Shown piece by piece: positions 1 to 12,000 of a DNA stretch of 64,000 bases; the stretch's first letter is position 1; every line of letters starts with the position of its first letter. The translations under genes and the position numbers were made by a program. The notes beneath the pieces were generated by a model, which saw nothing but the letters and a program-made list of their open reading frames with translations, did not search any database and was not told where the DNA came from. Source of the DNA: Heterodera schachtii (taxonomy: Eukaryota > Nematoda > Chromadorea > Rhabditida > Heteroderidae); assembly GCA_023374025.1 (NCBI GenBank), contig SIJG01000024.1:830964-894963 (forward strand), in the 5' to 3' direction.

Positions 1-1195
1 TTGACAAAGAAGATAAATAAAATTAAATAATTAATTTAGTCAGAATCAACGAATTCGACCCCCGCGGGGGCATTGGTCGCTTTCTTTTACATCGATTACG
101 AAGACATTGGAAAGAGGGAAATGGCGACGAAAGCACTCCGAAAACTCACCGCAAACCATCCGAATTATTTCTGTGTCGGCTCGGCCAACAAAGTGAAACA
201 GTTCTCCTGTTTTCCCTTATCCATTCGAACTTTCCCTTTTTTAGCGTGTCGAACCGCCAAATGAGGAGGAAGGGGAGGGAGAGGGGGAAGGAGAAGACGA
301 TTGGCATTTCATTACGCCCCCGCGGAAGCAAATGAGGGAGGAAGACGAAAATCAGCGGAACTGAAATGTGCGAGCAGTTGGAGTGTGGTGGGGAAAAACA
401 ATAGTATAGTATGACAGCAGATAATGACTGAATTGGAGGATATTGTGCCCGATGATTGCCCCCTTTTTTCTGTGCAATTTTTGAATCCCTTTTTCTTGTA
501 AACCGTTAACATTCATTCCCAAAATGCCCCTGTTTATATTTAACTGTTTCCCATCTCTTATTGTTAGTGTCTGTATTAAATGCCATAATGCCCCGCCCTT
601 TTACTTTTTTGCTCATTGTCTATTTTTTTTTCTTCAACATGTTCAATGTGTCCCCATTTGAATTTTGTTGTGTTTAAATTATTCTGTCTTAATTGTCTTT
701 CGATGTTTTATTCCGATTCTTCTTCTGTCTCTCCTTTAGCTCCTTTCATTTTCACATGTGCAGACTCTTTCAAATTGTCTAAATGCTTCTTTCCCAGATT
801 CCAAGTCGATTTTGATAATTAATTTTACAAAATAACTCGTTATTTTTGCTATTCCATGGGAACCAGTCAAAGAAAGAACATTTGGGGGGGGGGGAATGAC
901 GAGTGAGTAATTAATGGAGTTATTGGGCAGGGGGCGGAAAGGATAAATTGGGAGGGGTGAGAGCATCCGGAGAAGGCGGAGATTCCCTGTGATTAGTCGA
1001 CCGATCCCCGTGTTTTTGCGAAAGAAAATAACTTGCTGCGCCTTGTGATTGAACTTGACATTTCTTCGTTTTCTGTCACAATGTGTGGCATTTTGGATGG
1101 AGGGTTAATTATTAACGGAAAAGTCGGCTTTTCCTTTTTCTAGATAAAGCCTCTCCATAAAAAGACCAATAATCTTTACAATTGCCCTTTTTCAG
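1..1195. other. No gene recognised at left edge
   Basis: The first 1.2 kb holds only short open frames with no recognisable protein. A 12-base palindrome of five C, GCGC-like centre and five G sits near 60-71, and a run of ten G near 884-894. An ATG at 1081 could open a 14-codon exon that splices into the next gene (GT near 1123, acceptor at 1195), but its donor is weak. Confidence 0.5.
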
Positions 1196-1198
1196 CGG

Positions 1199-2067
1199 AT
1201 GTTTAAAAGTGCCCGCGGCAAAGGCCTTCGCCGAGTGAATCCGACAACACTTTTGTATTCCACACAAAGCGATGGGAACGAGCGTTGGGAAGAAGAAGTC
1301 GCAATTTGGGAAAGAATTGGCGACGAAAACGAAAATGCCAACGGAGGCGAAATGCTTTTGACGCCCATTTTCGCTATGCCACCGAATCAAAGCGACGGGG
1401 CGGCCCAAATGGACGAACATTTGCACCAATTGGTCCGCATTTGTACGACTGTCCACCGCCAAGCGCACGCAGTGACACAAAAATTGGGAAGGGCGGTGGA
1501 CGCGGTCAATGCGACGGACGGTGAAAGTCCGCGAAAAGCATGCGAATTGTTGCGCATTTACGAAGTGAGCAGTTACCAAGAAAAAAACCAAAATGCCAAA
1601 AACCTGTGTATTTCTAATTGACCCTCCCAAAATTTGCAGCGCATAATTTGGCGGTCCATCATAGAAATTGACCTGAACATCAAAACACTTTCGAGTTCCG
1701 TCCGCGGTGAATTTCAAAGGAACGCTGTGAACCCAATTTATTTTCTTGTCACTACAGAAAGCATTGACTCGTGCAAAATCAACGAACCGCGACTCGAATG
1801 GCTGCTGAGCATCAGCAAATTTCGGGTCGCCGTTTTTGACCAAATTAAATTTAAAAAATATTATTTAATCCCATTTTCCGTTGGCAGGTGGAAATGGAAA
1901 ATGCCATTGTCAGCGAAATTGGCATTTGTAAAGAAATTGAACGCATTCTCCGAATTCGCGCGAGGGGCGAAGTTCGCGGACTCCGAATTAAAGGGGAAAC
2001 AATCGCAAAAGTCAAAGCGATAGCAAACGAAATCGCAAACAAAACAATGAAAATTATTGAAAAATGA
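1199..2067 (+). CDS. Uncharacterised helical protein, three exons, 243 aa
   Basis: The model is join(1199..1564, 1640..1825, 1888..2067). Both introns have GT donors and CAG acceptors and keep phase 0, and the frame closes on TGA. I do not recognise the family. The middle is helical (a His/Gln-rich stretch from about residue 70, LHQLVRICTTVHRQAHAV), and the C-terminus is rich in Glu, Ile, Lys and Arg (EIERILRIRARGEV, then a run of Ala/Ile/Lys), suggesting a coiled or helical bundle. No signal peptide or membrane segment is seen. The first exon is preceded by a good acceptor (TTTTTCAG ending at 1195), so the ATG at 1199 may follow a trans-spliced leader, or an upstream exon may exist. Its stop lies only 47 bp from the stop of the convergent MetRS gene. 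Its function is unknown. Confidence 0.6.
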
Positions 2068-2114
2068 AACGCTATTTAATTTAATCTTTGTTTTTATTGA
2101 GCATAATATATAAA

Positions 2115-4965
2115 TTAAGAAATTGAAGAATTCCTAATCACCGGGTCGTTCTCCTTCTGCTTTTGTTGTTCATCACCAGCAAACTGCGCTTTATATTCGG
2201 CCATTTTTTCCGGGTCCAATTTGTTGATCAAAGCGAAAGGCTTAACGAGGGAATAAAATTTTAAAGATTGGAAACATAAAATTAAATGCCTGAACTTGGG
2301 AATTTCGAGAATTTCCGGGAGAATTCGAACACGACCCATCCGCCCGCCCCACCTTGTTGTGTTTGTGTCCGGCCTTCAAAAACATCACGAAGCGTTCAGG
2401 CATGACAATGTTTATGGGCAGGTTGCATTGGTGTTGAATCTGTGCGCTGATGGAGGGCATGAACGGATAGAGCAGCACGGACAACAGCGCACTGAGGTTA
2501 GCAGAGACGCCAATGATTGTCTCGGCTCGCTTCCTGAACAATCGAAAAATATAAAAATGCTAATGCTCATCCATTTACATCAACTTTCAAGGGATGGCAA
2601 AAAAATATGTGAATTTGAATGAAGCAAAAATAGGGGAAGTTTAGTTTTCTTTCAAAATCGTTCGTCGCAAAGTAACCGCTCCTCCCCCGAAGCCAAAGAT
2701 TGGGTGGCTTTACCCCTGCGGCATCACCCGAAGGGCATTTAAAACATAAACCAATGCCACTGACCGTTCCTCGGCCGTGCCTTTGACCAATGCCCACGGC
2801 TCCCCTGCTTGAATGTATTGGTTGCCCTTCCGCGAAATGGCCAAAATGTGCTTCAGCGCCTCTCTCAGGCGCACTTCCTCCATGGCCTTCGTGTACTGCT
2901 CCATTTCCTCGTCGACAGCAGCGAACAGCGAATACTCATCCGATGTTGGCACAACCGACGGCTGAACACCGGCGAAATTTTTGGACAGAAAAGTGAGGGA
3001 ACGGTGCACAAAATTGCCAATATTGGCCAACAGTTCGGAATTGACCTGCAAAATATGTGAAACTCTGTTAACAGTTATTATTGAACAGCTGAATATATAT
3101 ATATATATATATATTTCCAATAATTGTGAGCAATTTAAATAAAAAATGAATTCCCAATTATTTTGGTTGGGAAATTGTCAATGATTCCATTCCCCTGTTG
3201 GTTAGGTTATGTAAACCCATCATCACCTTCTGTGTCAAGTCGTCCCAACTGAATGTTGCGTCCTGCCCCTCGGGGCGAATATAAAGCAAATAAAAGCGCA
3301 GAACGTCTGGAGGAATGCCAATGGAAGCCACGGCATCGCCGAACACGCCAATGCCACGAGATTTGCTGAACTTTTGGTCCTCATAATTAAGGAAATCCGT
3401 AGCACAAATGTGCCGCGGCTGAGTGAACGGTTCGTTGGTGGCCAACAAAGTGGACGGAAAGATAATGCTGAAAGAAGGCAGGGGAATTTTTTCTTGGTTT
3501 TGTCAACAAGACAGGAAAAGGCATGCCATTTATTTTACCTATGAAAGACGACGTTGTCCTTGCCGATAAAGTTGAACAGCTCAACGCCGTCCGGGTTCTT
3601 CCACCACCGGTGCCAATCGTCGCCAAGGTGTGATTTAGTGATGGACAAATAGCCAATTGGTGCGTCAAACCAAACGTAAAACACTTTGGAGGCGAACTCG
3701 GCCAACGGCACCGGTGTGCCCCACTTTAAATCACGAGTTATGCACCGCCGTCTTATGCCATGGTTAAGCCATTGTTTGGTGATCGAAATGGCATTGGCGG
3801 ACCAACGCGAGTCGGACGTTGCCATTGTGCGGTCAAGAAATGCTTGGAGTTGAGGCTTAAAAAGAAGCACTTGAAGTTAAAGTTGAAAGGCCAAGAAAAT
3901 TTGCAAAAAAATAGGATGGGAAAATTGACGAAAATGAAAAAAACAATTTGCAAAAACAAACCGAAGTTTGGCATTTTAGACATTTTCCAAAATATCAAAC
4001 AGATTTTCAATCGAAGGACAGCTAATGAAAAATCAGTATTGAGTAAAAAGGCAAAACTGACCTTGAGTCGGTCCAAGTCCAAGAAAATGTGTCGAGATTG
4101 CTCAAGTGTTGGTTTGCCACCGCAAATGCGACACTTAGGTTCGACCAAATCGACACCATCCAACAAATGGCCACACCCTAAACGATTGCCAATTTTAAAA
4201 TAAAAATAAAAAAAGGCACGACGGACCGTCGCATTGGTCGCCCCGTGCGTCGGCGAACTGACAATGGGGACAAATGCCATTGACAAAACGGTCGGCAAGA
4301 AACCTTTTGGGTTTATTTTTTGTTATTTAAGGCACAGTGTTCGTTGTTTTCGTTTTACTTGTTGCAATTCGCACAATGCAATTGCATTTGCGCGTCAATT
4401 GAAGTGAATCCGTTGGCAAACAATTTGTTGAAAATGTCCTGCGCAATTCTAAACCATTAATTTAAACACCTTGCCATTATAATTAACCCACTCAATTAAT
4501 TAATTACTCTGTCTGATTTGGGTTCGATGTCCGTCCGAAGAAGTCAAAATCGATGGAAAACCAATCGTACGTTTTCTTGTGCAACTCGTAAAATTTGTCA
4601 CAAAGTTGTCGCGGTGAAAGTCCCTCTTAAAGGAGGAAAATGAACTTTGAGGGGGAGGATAAAAAAGACCCGAAAGTGCCTTCATTTCTGTGGCCGTCCC
4701 ATATTCGTCGGTGCCGCAAATGAAAAGACTTTGGTACTCTCTCATGCGACAGTAACTGAAAATGAAAGTTATACAGGGAAAAGTGCCACCAAATAAGGGA
4801 CGAAATATAGAAAAAGCAAATTTAAAAATGTGAATTGTTGGGACGAACCGTGAGAAAACATCAGCACTTAAAACGGAACCAATGATATTCCCCAAATGCG
4901 GCACATTATTAACGTATGGCAGGGCGGAGGCAATCAAAACATTTCTTCGTCCGTCCAAAGGAAGT
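2115..4965 (-). CDS. mars-1: Cytosolic methionyl-tRNA synthetase (5' end unresolved)
   Basis: This class I synthetase charges tRNA-Met with methionine for cytosolic translation. Exons on the minus strand in coding order are 4965..4849, 4755..4670, 4625..4508, 4448..4359, 4303..4227, 4177..4062, 3855..3539, 3467..3227, 3045..2765, 2533..2353 and 2240..2115, and all phases agree. The HIGH-type signature is seen as VPHLGN just after [14 protein letters not shown]. Four CxxC zinc-knuckle pairs follow (CANC, CPHC, CDGC, CRIC), then the KMSKS loop as KFSKS, and an anticodon-binding helical domain ending near the stop. No N-terminal GST-like or C-terminal tRNA-binding extension is present, giving a short core form of about 583 residues. 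The first exon shown begins in phase 2 after a CAG acceptor at 4966, so a short start exon is still missing. The 4966-5100 stretch has no convincing ATG in frame. The methyltransferase gene ends about 100-150 bp upstream on the same strand, an operon-like spacing. Confidence 0.93.
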
Positions 4966-5161
4966 CTGAAATGGGTGAGTAAATCTTGCAAAATTGTGTC
5001 GTAATAAAATGAACTGAATTCACACACCAAAAACAAAATAGGGAAGTCCAATTTCTCAAGAATTAAATTTTTCTAATTAGGTACTGATATTTTTATCATG
5101 AAATTTCTAAAAAAAAAACAAATTTATAAAATTGGTGTGAATTGGGTGGCCCTGGTCATTG

Positions 5162-6493
5162 TCAGTCGGACTTGCGTCTGTCAATGGCAAAGACTGTCGG
5201 CTGTCTCTCTCTGTTGCTTTGGTCGGTCTCCGTTTCCCTCTGCTCTCTCTCCCACCGTTCCATCAATTCTTTCTCTAATTCTCTCAGTGTTTTTCCCGCT
5301 GCAATCTGTCGCACTTTGTCCTGCTCCTCCTCCGCCAACTTTCGAAGTTCCGTTTCCTCCGCCATTTGTCGTTCGAACTGTGCCCAATTTGGCCAATTCT
5401 CTTCCAACAACGGCAGCATCGGTTTCCGCGCAAAAATCAGCTGAATTTCCCTCGCATTGCTTTCACCGTTCGGATTTCCTTTTTTGTCGACTTTTTCGTA
5501 GACCACCTGTAACATTTTGTCAGAATCCGACCCAATTCCCGCGGTCCGTCCGTCCCTCACTTGAATATCCACGAAGCCGACCCTCTCCAAACATTCGATG
5601 TATCGCATCGGATTGAAGTCGTCCTCTTGCAAAATGCCGTATGCACTCAATTTGCGCAGTCTTTCCAATTCCATGCCGCAGACGAGCGAACGCAACGGTC
5701 GAAGCACGCGGAACAATTCGCGAAAGATTGTGTCCATTTCTGAGTGATCCCAGCCGTAGAAAACATCAATGTGGAAAATTGAATCGAAAATGTTGGCGGT
5801 GAAAGGCAGCGAATTATCAGAGGCCTATTTCAGAGCAAAAAAGGAAGAAATTGCATTGCTAAATTCAGTAGTGACATTTGAGAATTATCTGTGTCCAATG
5901 GGGTTCGGGTTTCAATAAGAATTCCTGTCGTGTTTTTTTTTATTAAGTTTTCCCCGTTCCGATTCAAATTTCGCTTTTTTCACTCAACAAATTTTACCTC
6001 GTGCAGTGTCAATTTGCCCATCATCAAATGTTTGTTATCTTCGAATTTCTTTCGGTTCAATTTCAGAAATGATTTCTCCACAAAATTCAGCAAATAAGCG
6101 GACCGCTCACTCCCACACACCGACCCATTGCCATCGATCACTTTTTTGAGAAGCATTTGCAAGCCGAGCCCAACGCCAAAGCCAACCTCGAAGACATTGT
6201 CATCTGAAAAACATTGTCAAAACGGAGGGAAATGCCCTTGCCAATGCGTTGACAATTGGCATTCCCTCCGCTTCTCTTTTACCCTTTTGGACGTCCAAAT
6301 GCCGAATTACTGCCGACAAAAGGGGCTGCGAAGCGTAGGCCCAATTCGAAGCAGCGGAGAGAGAGGAGGGGAGGAAAAACTTATAAGGGATGAACAAAAC
6401 TTTAATGAGCGAGACGAACGAAAATGGGGGGACTTACTGACTGACTGATTTACCTGATTCCGTAAACTTTGATTCACCGTTTTGCAAATCCAT
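5162..6493 (-). CDS. SAM-dependent methyltransferase (type 11-like)
   Basis: The model is complement(join(5162..5824, 5998..6203, 6454..6493)), 302 aa, with GT-AG introns and consistent phases. The start MDLQNGESK was chosen because only this frame continues into exon 2. A glycine-rich SAM-binding motif I (VFEVGFGVGLG) sits at about residues 17-27. An acidic motif II region is followed by an IFHIDVFYGWDHSE segment and a VLRP motif typical of class I methyltransferases that act on small molecules. The last 70 residues are highly charged (Glu/Lys/Arg/Gln), predicted helical or coiled-coil, and unusual for this fold. The substrate cannot be named from sequence. It lies directly upstream of MetRS on the same strand, so the two may be co-transcribed. 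Confidence 0.75.
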
Positions 6494-6805
6494 TTGGCCA
6501 TTTATAAGCAAATTAATGTCCCATAAAAGGACGGAAATTCCAATTCTTTATTAAATGATTCTTTGCTAAAAAAGTTTTGTTTTTTTAAAATGTAAATTTT
6601 TAAGCGAAACAAAAGCAAAAGCAAAGCAAAATTTATTTTTAGTTGATTTTTTTGCAAAATATTTTTGTTACGCGCCAAAATTAATATTTAAATATTTAAT
6701 TAAAATTTTAAAAAGGTGAAATCTGTGATTAAAATTTTTAATGAAATGAATGGTTTACCGGAATAAGTAATTGTTTTTGTTTTGTAAGGGAAGGCCGCGA
6801 ACCGA

Positions 6806-7055
6806 CAAATTGCAAATCTCTTTTCGCTTTGATTTTGTTTCTCGCTCGACTCGAGACTTTGTTTATTATTTTTTTGCTGTTCCAATTAAAATTCATTTTT
6901 ACGATTTTACCATAAAAGTGTTCAATTGCAAATCTCTTGTCGGCTTTGACTTTGTTTCTCGCTTTATTCGAGACTTGTTAATTATATATTTTTGCTGTTC
7001 CAATTAAAATTCAATTTTATTTTACTAAGTTCAATTGCAAATCTCTCCCGTCTCT
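6806..7055. repeat. Imperfect direct repeats, about 110 bp unit
   Basis: Two copies share the order TTGCAAATCTCTT, CTTTGA/CTTTGTTTCTCGCT, CGAGACTT and TTTTTGCTGTTCCAATT. The first starts near 6809 and the second near 6921. A third, partial copy (CAATTGCAAATCTCT) starts near 7031. Divergence is moderate, so this is an old tandem duplication. Confidence 0.7.
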
Positions 7056-7853
7056 TTTTCTGCTTTTCCCTCCCATAATTCATTCTTTCTCCCTTACCAT
7101 TCATCCATTATTATGTGCAAATAATAGTCCAACATGCGGTGTTTGTTTTGCATATTATTTTGTTTTTGCGCGTCCGTTCGCGCGATCATCAATCATCACT
7201 TTCCATCATCACTTTCCAATCACTATTTTTCATCATCAATTTTCAATTATCACTTGTCAATCATCGCTTTCACTTCACTTCATCCATCATCACACTTTCT
7301 CCTCTTCTTCTTCTTCTTCGTCTTCCTTCGCTTTTCCTCCCCTTTTTCATTCCTTCCGTCTTCCCTTTATTTGTTATTTGTTTTTGCTTTGTTTTGTTAT
7401 GTTTTGTCACTGTCCATTCGCTTCGAATTGCCCCGGGCATTGCTAAACAGACGCCAATTGTTTGCCGAACGAAGAAGCAAAGCACGAGGAAAAAGTGAAT
7501 CTGCGCGAAATGAGCGGCAGGAAAAAGAAGAAGAGGAGGAACAAATGCGAAATTTGTATTTTATCTGAGGGGCCAAAGCAATGGACGGGAGGGGAGGCGG
7601 GGGGGGGGGGGACAAGGGCACTTCTCCGATTTTTGGCCCACTCGGACGGGGGGGGGGGGTCCTTATGGGGTGAATTGTTGAGTAAGCAGTGGTTTCAGCA
7701 CCCAGCAAACTGCCGTCCCCTCCAGAGATGTTTTGTAATTTGTTCGGTCGGAAGTTGCAATTCGGTCTTTCTCTGGTCGTTCTTGCCTTTGGCCAGCAGT
7801 TCATTCTCCTCCCAGCAGTTTTTTTTGTTTTTTTTGCTGTTAAATTAGGCAAA

Positions 7854-7861
7854 TGACGTCA
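7854..7861. promoter_or_regulatory. Perfect CRE octamer TGACGTCA
   Basis: The palindromic CREB/ATF site TGACGTCA is present intact. It lies in a 2.6-kb intergenic region about 1.2 kb upstream of the peroxidase start. One 8-mer can occur by chance, so a regulatory role is only a possibility. Confidence 0.3.
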
Positions 7862-8177
7862 CTTTTACACTTCGTTGACAAATTGAGCGAATTTGAGTCA
7901 ATATAATTTTTGATTGAGAATTTATTAATTTTGTGAGGCCTTCACTTATGGGTTGAACAATAAAAATAATAAATGCTGTGCCGGTGGTTCCAACTTCGTC
8001 ACCGCCGCCCCGCCGCCCACAGTTCAGCAGAGATATGAACCCCCGATTAATGGAATAGGGGGGGGGATGATGGGGTGATCGCTGCAAAAAGTGTTGACAA
8101 GGGGCGGGGACGGGGCGGGGGCACTGACTGATCAGCAGCCGAATTCGGCGACGGCGTCGGGGAGGAGGAGGTGTTGT

Positions 8178-8200
8178 CCCCCCCCCCCCCCCCCCCCCCC
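8178..8200. repeat. Homopolymer run of 23 C
   Basis: An uninterrupted C run, with a second run of about 22 C at 8670-8691. Both belong to a class of long G/C runs spread over 7.5-39.5 kb of this window. Exact length is prone to assembly error. Confidence 0.9.
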
Positions 8201-9085
8201 GGGGCGTTGCTTTTCTCTCTAAACTGGTCTCTCCCCCCCCCCTCTAAATGACCTCTGATTAGGCCATCAATGTTCTTCTCCCCCTCCTTCTGTTCCAATT
8301 GATCATCGCTCATTCTCTTTCCGTCTGATTGCTCCACAAATTGCACTTCGTTCGCTTATTGTGTTAGCACATCATTAAACATCGATTATGCCTTTGCTTA
8401 TTGTCATGGCTGTTAATTTCAACTTCGCTCCCCCCTCCCCAAATTTCCCCCTTTTTTTGTATAATTTGTCAGATATTTTTTGCACTTTTCGCCAAATTCC
8501 TCAAATTATGTCCAATGTCCCCCCAGTGTCCCCCCTCTCCCTCCTCAGTCTCTTCTTCAACCGGTTCAACGCGCAGCATTTTTTCCGGGGTCGGTCAATT
8601 AATTCGTCAAGTTTAAAGTTGGGTCGGACTTCTTCGTTCGGGAAGAGTGTCGTGTCTTTCGGCGCTTTACCCCCCCCCCCCCCCCCCCCCCGAAAGTTTT
8701 CTTCTCGCGCCGAGTCCTCGCGCAGTAATTATGCCCCTAAACTGCCACAACCTTCGCAAATTGATTGCCCTTTTTTACCTCCTCAAATTTTTTGTCGGAA
8801 ATGCCTTTTGGTTGTCCCCCCCCCCTCTCGGAAATTGGTCGGTCCCTGAGGGCTTTCTGGCCAAAAATATTTTTTTCTAAACCAAAATGTTTAAAGCATC
8901 GTTTTGGATGTTTGCGCCTCGTTTTTACTCGCCTCCACCGCCAATTCCGTCATTTTACCAATTATTATTATTATTAAAACATTTCTCATTTCTTTACAGT
9001 TTTTCTTAATTTCCCTCATTTTTTATTTTTTTTTCTTTTTTTCTTTTAACGAATTTCCTTCTCAAATTGCCCTGGCACTTTTATT

Positions 9086-12000
9086 ATGTTGAAAAGGACA
9101 GAAAAAGCGAACGGCGACGGCACAAAAGAGAAAAGGGAAAGGGAAGAAAGTGCCAAAAAAGGAAGAAGGTGCCGACGAATATCGCTTTTGCCAACGATTA
9201 CAAAAGCGTCATTTTTCCCGCTGTTTGTGTTCAGCTGTATAATTGGGACAGGTGGTCAAAAAAATGAAAATGAAAGTGCCAAATTCACTGATTGGCATTT
9301 GTTCATTTTCTGGTAGGGTTGGCCAGCGACGACGACCCAATCACACGGAATTTCAAATGCCGACTGAACGGGTGCTGCGATCAGCACGAGTGGTGCCGCT
9401 TTTGGGCATCGGTGGGCGAATGCCGAACCAACAGAGGATGGATGGGTTGGTGGGATTGGGCTGCTCGAGAGTCGAGTGCTTAATTATTAATTAATTTCCC
9501 GCGAAAATTTTCCAGAGGCTAATTGTCAACTCGCTTGCAACTCATGCCATCGACGTTCGTCTTTTTAATTTCCTTCTTTTTTTGTACTTCGCCATTTAAG
9601 CGCCCGTGCGGCGTCCTTTGATCTCCAATTTGCCGGGCCCGCGTCCCGCGCCGTCGCGTCGTCCCATCCCTCCGCCTCCCCCTCCTCCGCTCCCTCCTCC
9701 GCCCGCTCCTTTGACCACCACAACACGCCGATTCACTGTGCTTCCTCCGTCTACAACGGCACGGCCAATTGCGCCCCCTCCGCCGCCTCCCCCTCCGCCT
9801 CCTCCACCGCCTCCACCGACAACGACTCCGTTCGTCCCAACTGTGCTCAGTCGCTCGCCTCTTCAGCGCTGCAAACAAATCCAAGCCGACCCTTCCAACG
9901 CGGCTGAAGTGTTAATCCGGGAACGCTTAGTTTCGGCAACGGAAGGTGAATATTTTCAGCTGAAGAAGAAAGAATTGGCCAAATCCCCGGTAATTTGCCA
10001 AATGATCACTGATCATTTGGCCAAACGCCCATCAAATGAATGATTGCCTAGCACTGATCACTGAAATTGCTCCTCCTGATGTTAAGACAATTCGGGACGT
10101 CGTCCGCTCTCTCAGGAACAGGTGGTCCGCTCGAACATTGCCAATGCGTGTGTGCCGCGACTGGACGAAGCGGAATGTGAACGGTGGGGGACATCAAACA
10201 AATAATTACCCACTAATTAGACAATAATTAATTAATTATTTTTGTGTCATCCAATAATGACTCTTCCCTCCCTTCATTTCTCAGTTCCCTCTGCTATAAC
10301 CTCCATTTCCGCACAATGGACGGAACGTGCAACAATTTCCGTTTGCCTCTCCGTGGCGCCGCTTTCCGTCCCTACAGTCGGTAATGCTTTTATATTTGGA
10401 CTTAGAGCCTTAATAAAAGTTTATTATATTTATTTATTTTAAATGACTCCGTTTAATTGTCCTAATTAGCTTAATTAGCAATCGTTTAGGCTGCTGCCGC
10501 CCGAATATGATAACGGATTATCGGAGCCAATTTGTGAATAATCAAAAAGCACTTCGAATTAAACCTCCACAATTTAGCCTCTATTCGCAGCACACTGAGG
10601 CCAAATCCGCGTGAGATTAATCTAAACATTCTGTCCACCACAAAGGCATTGTTTCGCTTTTCGGATTTTCCAATTTTTTCTGCCAATTCGCTTTTAGCAA
10701 GTGACCGTCTCCGAGTTCAACGCCCTTCTGATGCAATTTGGCCAATTTATGTCCCACGACTTGGCCAAAACGACGTTGGTCCCTTCGGCCAAATGCAATG
10801 TTTGCCAGAATATCACTTCCCGAGTGAGTACATTTTACCTTTATTTCGTCTCCCGCTTTTCTTTGTCCCTTTCCTTCCTTTTCCCCTTTTTTTATCCCGT
10901 CCCCCGAGGGTACGGTAATTGTAAAAATGGTAACAAAATTAAAAGAGTTTTCCTCCCCCCCCCCCCTTATCTCTTCCATATCCCTAATCCCTCCCCCCAT
11001 TTCAGTGCATGTCCATCCAATTGTCGCCTTTCGACCCCAACTCCCATTTCAAAGCTGATGGCTGTCTTCGCGTGTCGCGTTCGTCGCCCATTTGCGGCTC
11101 GGGAAGGACAAAGCCGCGACAACAGCTGAACGAAAACACAGGGTTCAGTTGGATGGAGGGAATGTAGGAGGACAGTATAAACTTTGCCAAATATTGTCAG
11201 ATTCATCGATGGGTCGCCCATTTACGGCTCGAGGCATTCTTTCGCTGGCATTCGTTCCTCTCCAATGCCCCTCCCCCCTTTTTTTAGTGTCGGCGATTTG
11301 CGCAAATTTCGCGAGGGAAGCACCGGCTTACTCAAACTGAGCACCTTCAACGGGTCAGTGTTCTTTCCATTTTATCCTGTGTTTGCTTATTTTTTGTCTC
11401 CTTTCCCATTGTCTTTTCTCTTTTTTCTTTCCTCCAATGCTTTTCCTCCCTTTTTTAACTTTCCATGCTTTTCCTCCCCCTAATTTTGTCCCTTTCCATG
11501 CTTTCCCCCCCCCCCCCCCCCTCAGAATGCGTCTTCTCCCCTTTGACTCTTCCCAGTGCCGTTCTTCCTCCGATTGTTCCGCCGTTTTCGTCGCCGGGGA
11601 CAGTCGTGTGAATTTGTTTCTGGGCCTCACCTCTTTCCATCTTTTGTTCACCAGGGAGCACAATCGGTGCGTCTCCCCCCCCCCCTTTTTTTTCCCTTTT
11701 TTCGATTATTTTCCCTTTCCTAAAGAATCTCTTCTCGGCTTCAGCAATTGAATCCTCATTGGGTGCGTTTATTTGCGCTCTTTTGGCTTATTTTTGTGCT
11801 CCGTTCAGAATGGTGATCGGCTGTTCCAAGAATCGCGAAAGATTGTCGGCGCGATAATTCAGGTCAGTCAGTGACGGATGGGTGGATCAAAGAATTCCGG
11901 TATAATGAATTACGGTGTTCCTTCAGCAATTCATTACAGTATCCCATCCCACTCCTTACCGTATACACTCACTGTTTTTCCTTTTGCCATTCATTTGTCC

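Larger units (their letters stand above)
6494..9085. other. Intergenic, AT-rich then G/C-run rich
   Basis: No gene is supported. From 6540 to 7060 it is AT-rich with about 110-bp direct repeats. From 7180 to 7330 it is a TCATCA/TTTCAC-type degenerate repeat followed by CTT triplets. From 7580 on it carries homopolymer runs of G or C up to 23 bases. Open frames such as the one at 8047-8346 on the minus strand cross these runs and have no recognisable motif. The stretch just before 9086 should hold the promoter of the peroxidase gene. Confidence 0.5.

Noticed and set aside
60..71. Palindrome of C and G as a terminator hairpin
   Set aside because: Rho-independent termination does not apply to a nuclear eukaryotic genome; likely chance in a G/C-run-rich area.
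1112..1843. 243-codon minus-strand frame
   Set aside because: It lies exactly antisense to the spliced + strand gene, which explains both its length and its frame.
2710..2765. Longer MetRS exon reading through to 2710
   Set aside because: A GT donor at 2764 is the only one that joins exon 2533 in phase and restores the conserved RAETIIGV region; the extra residues are intron.
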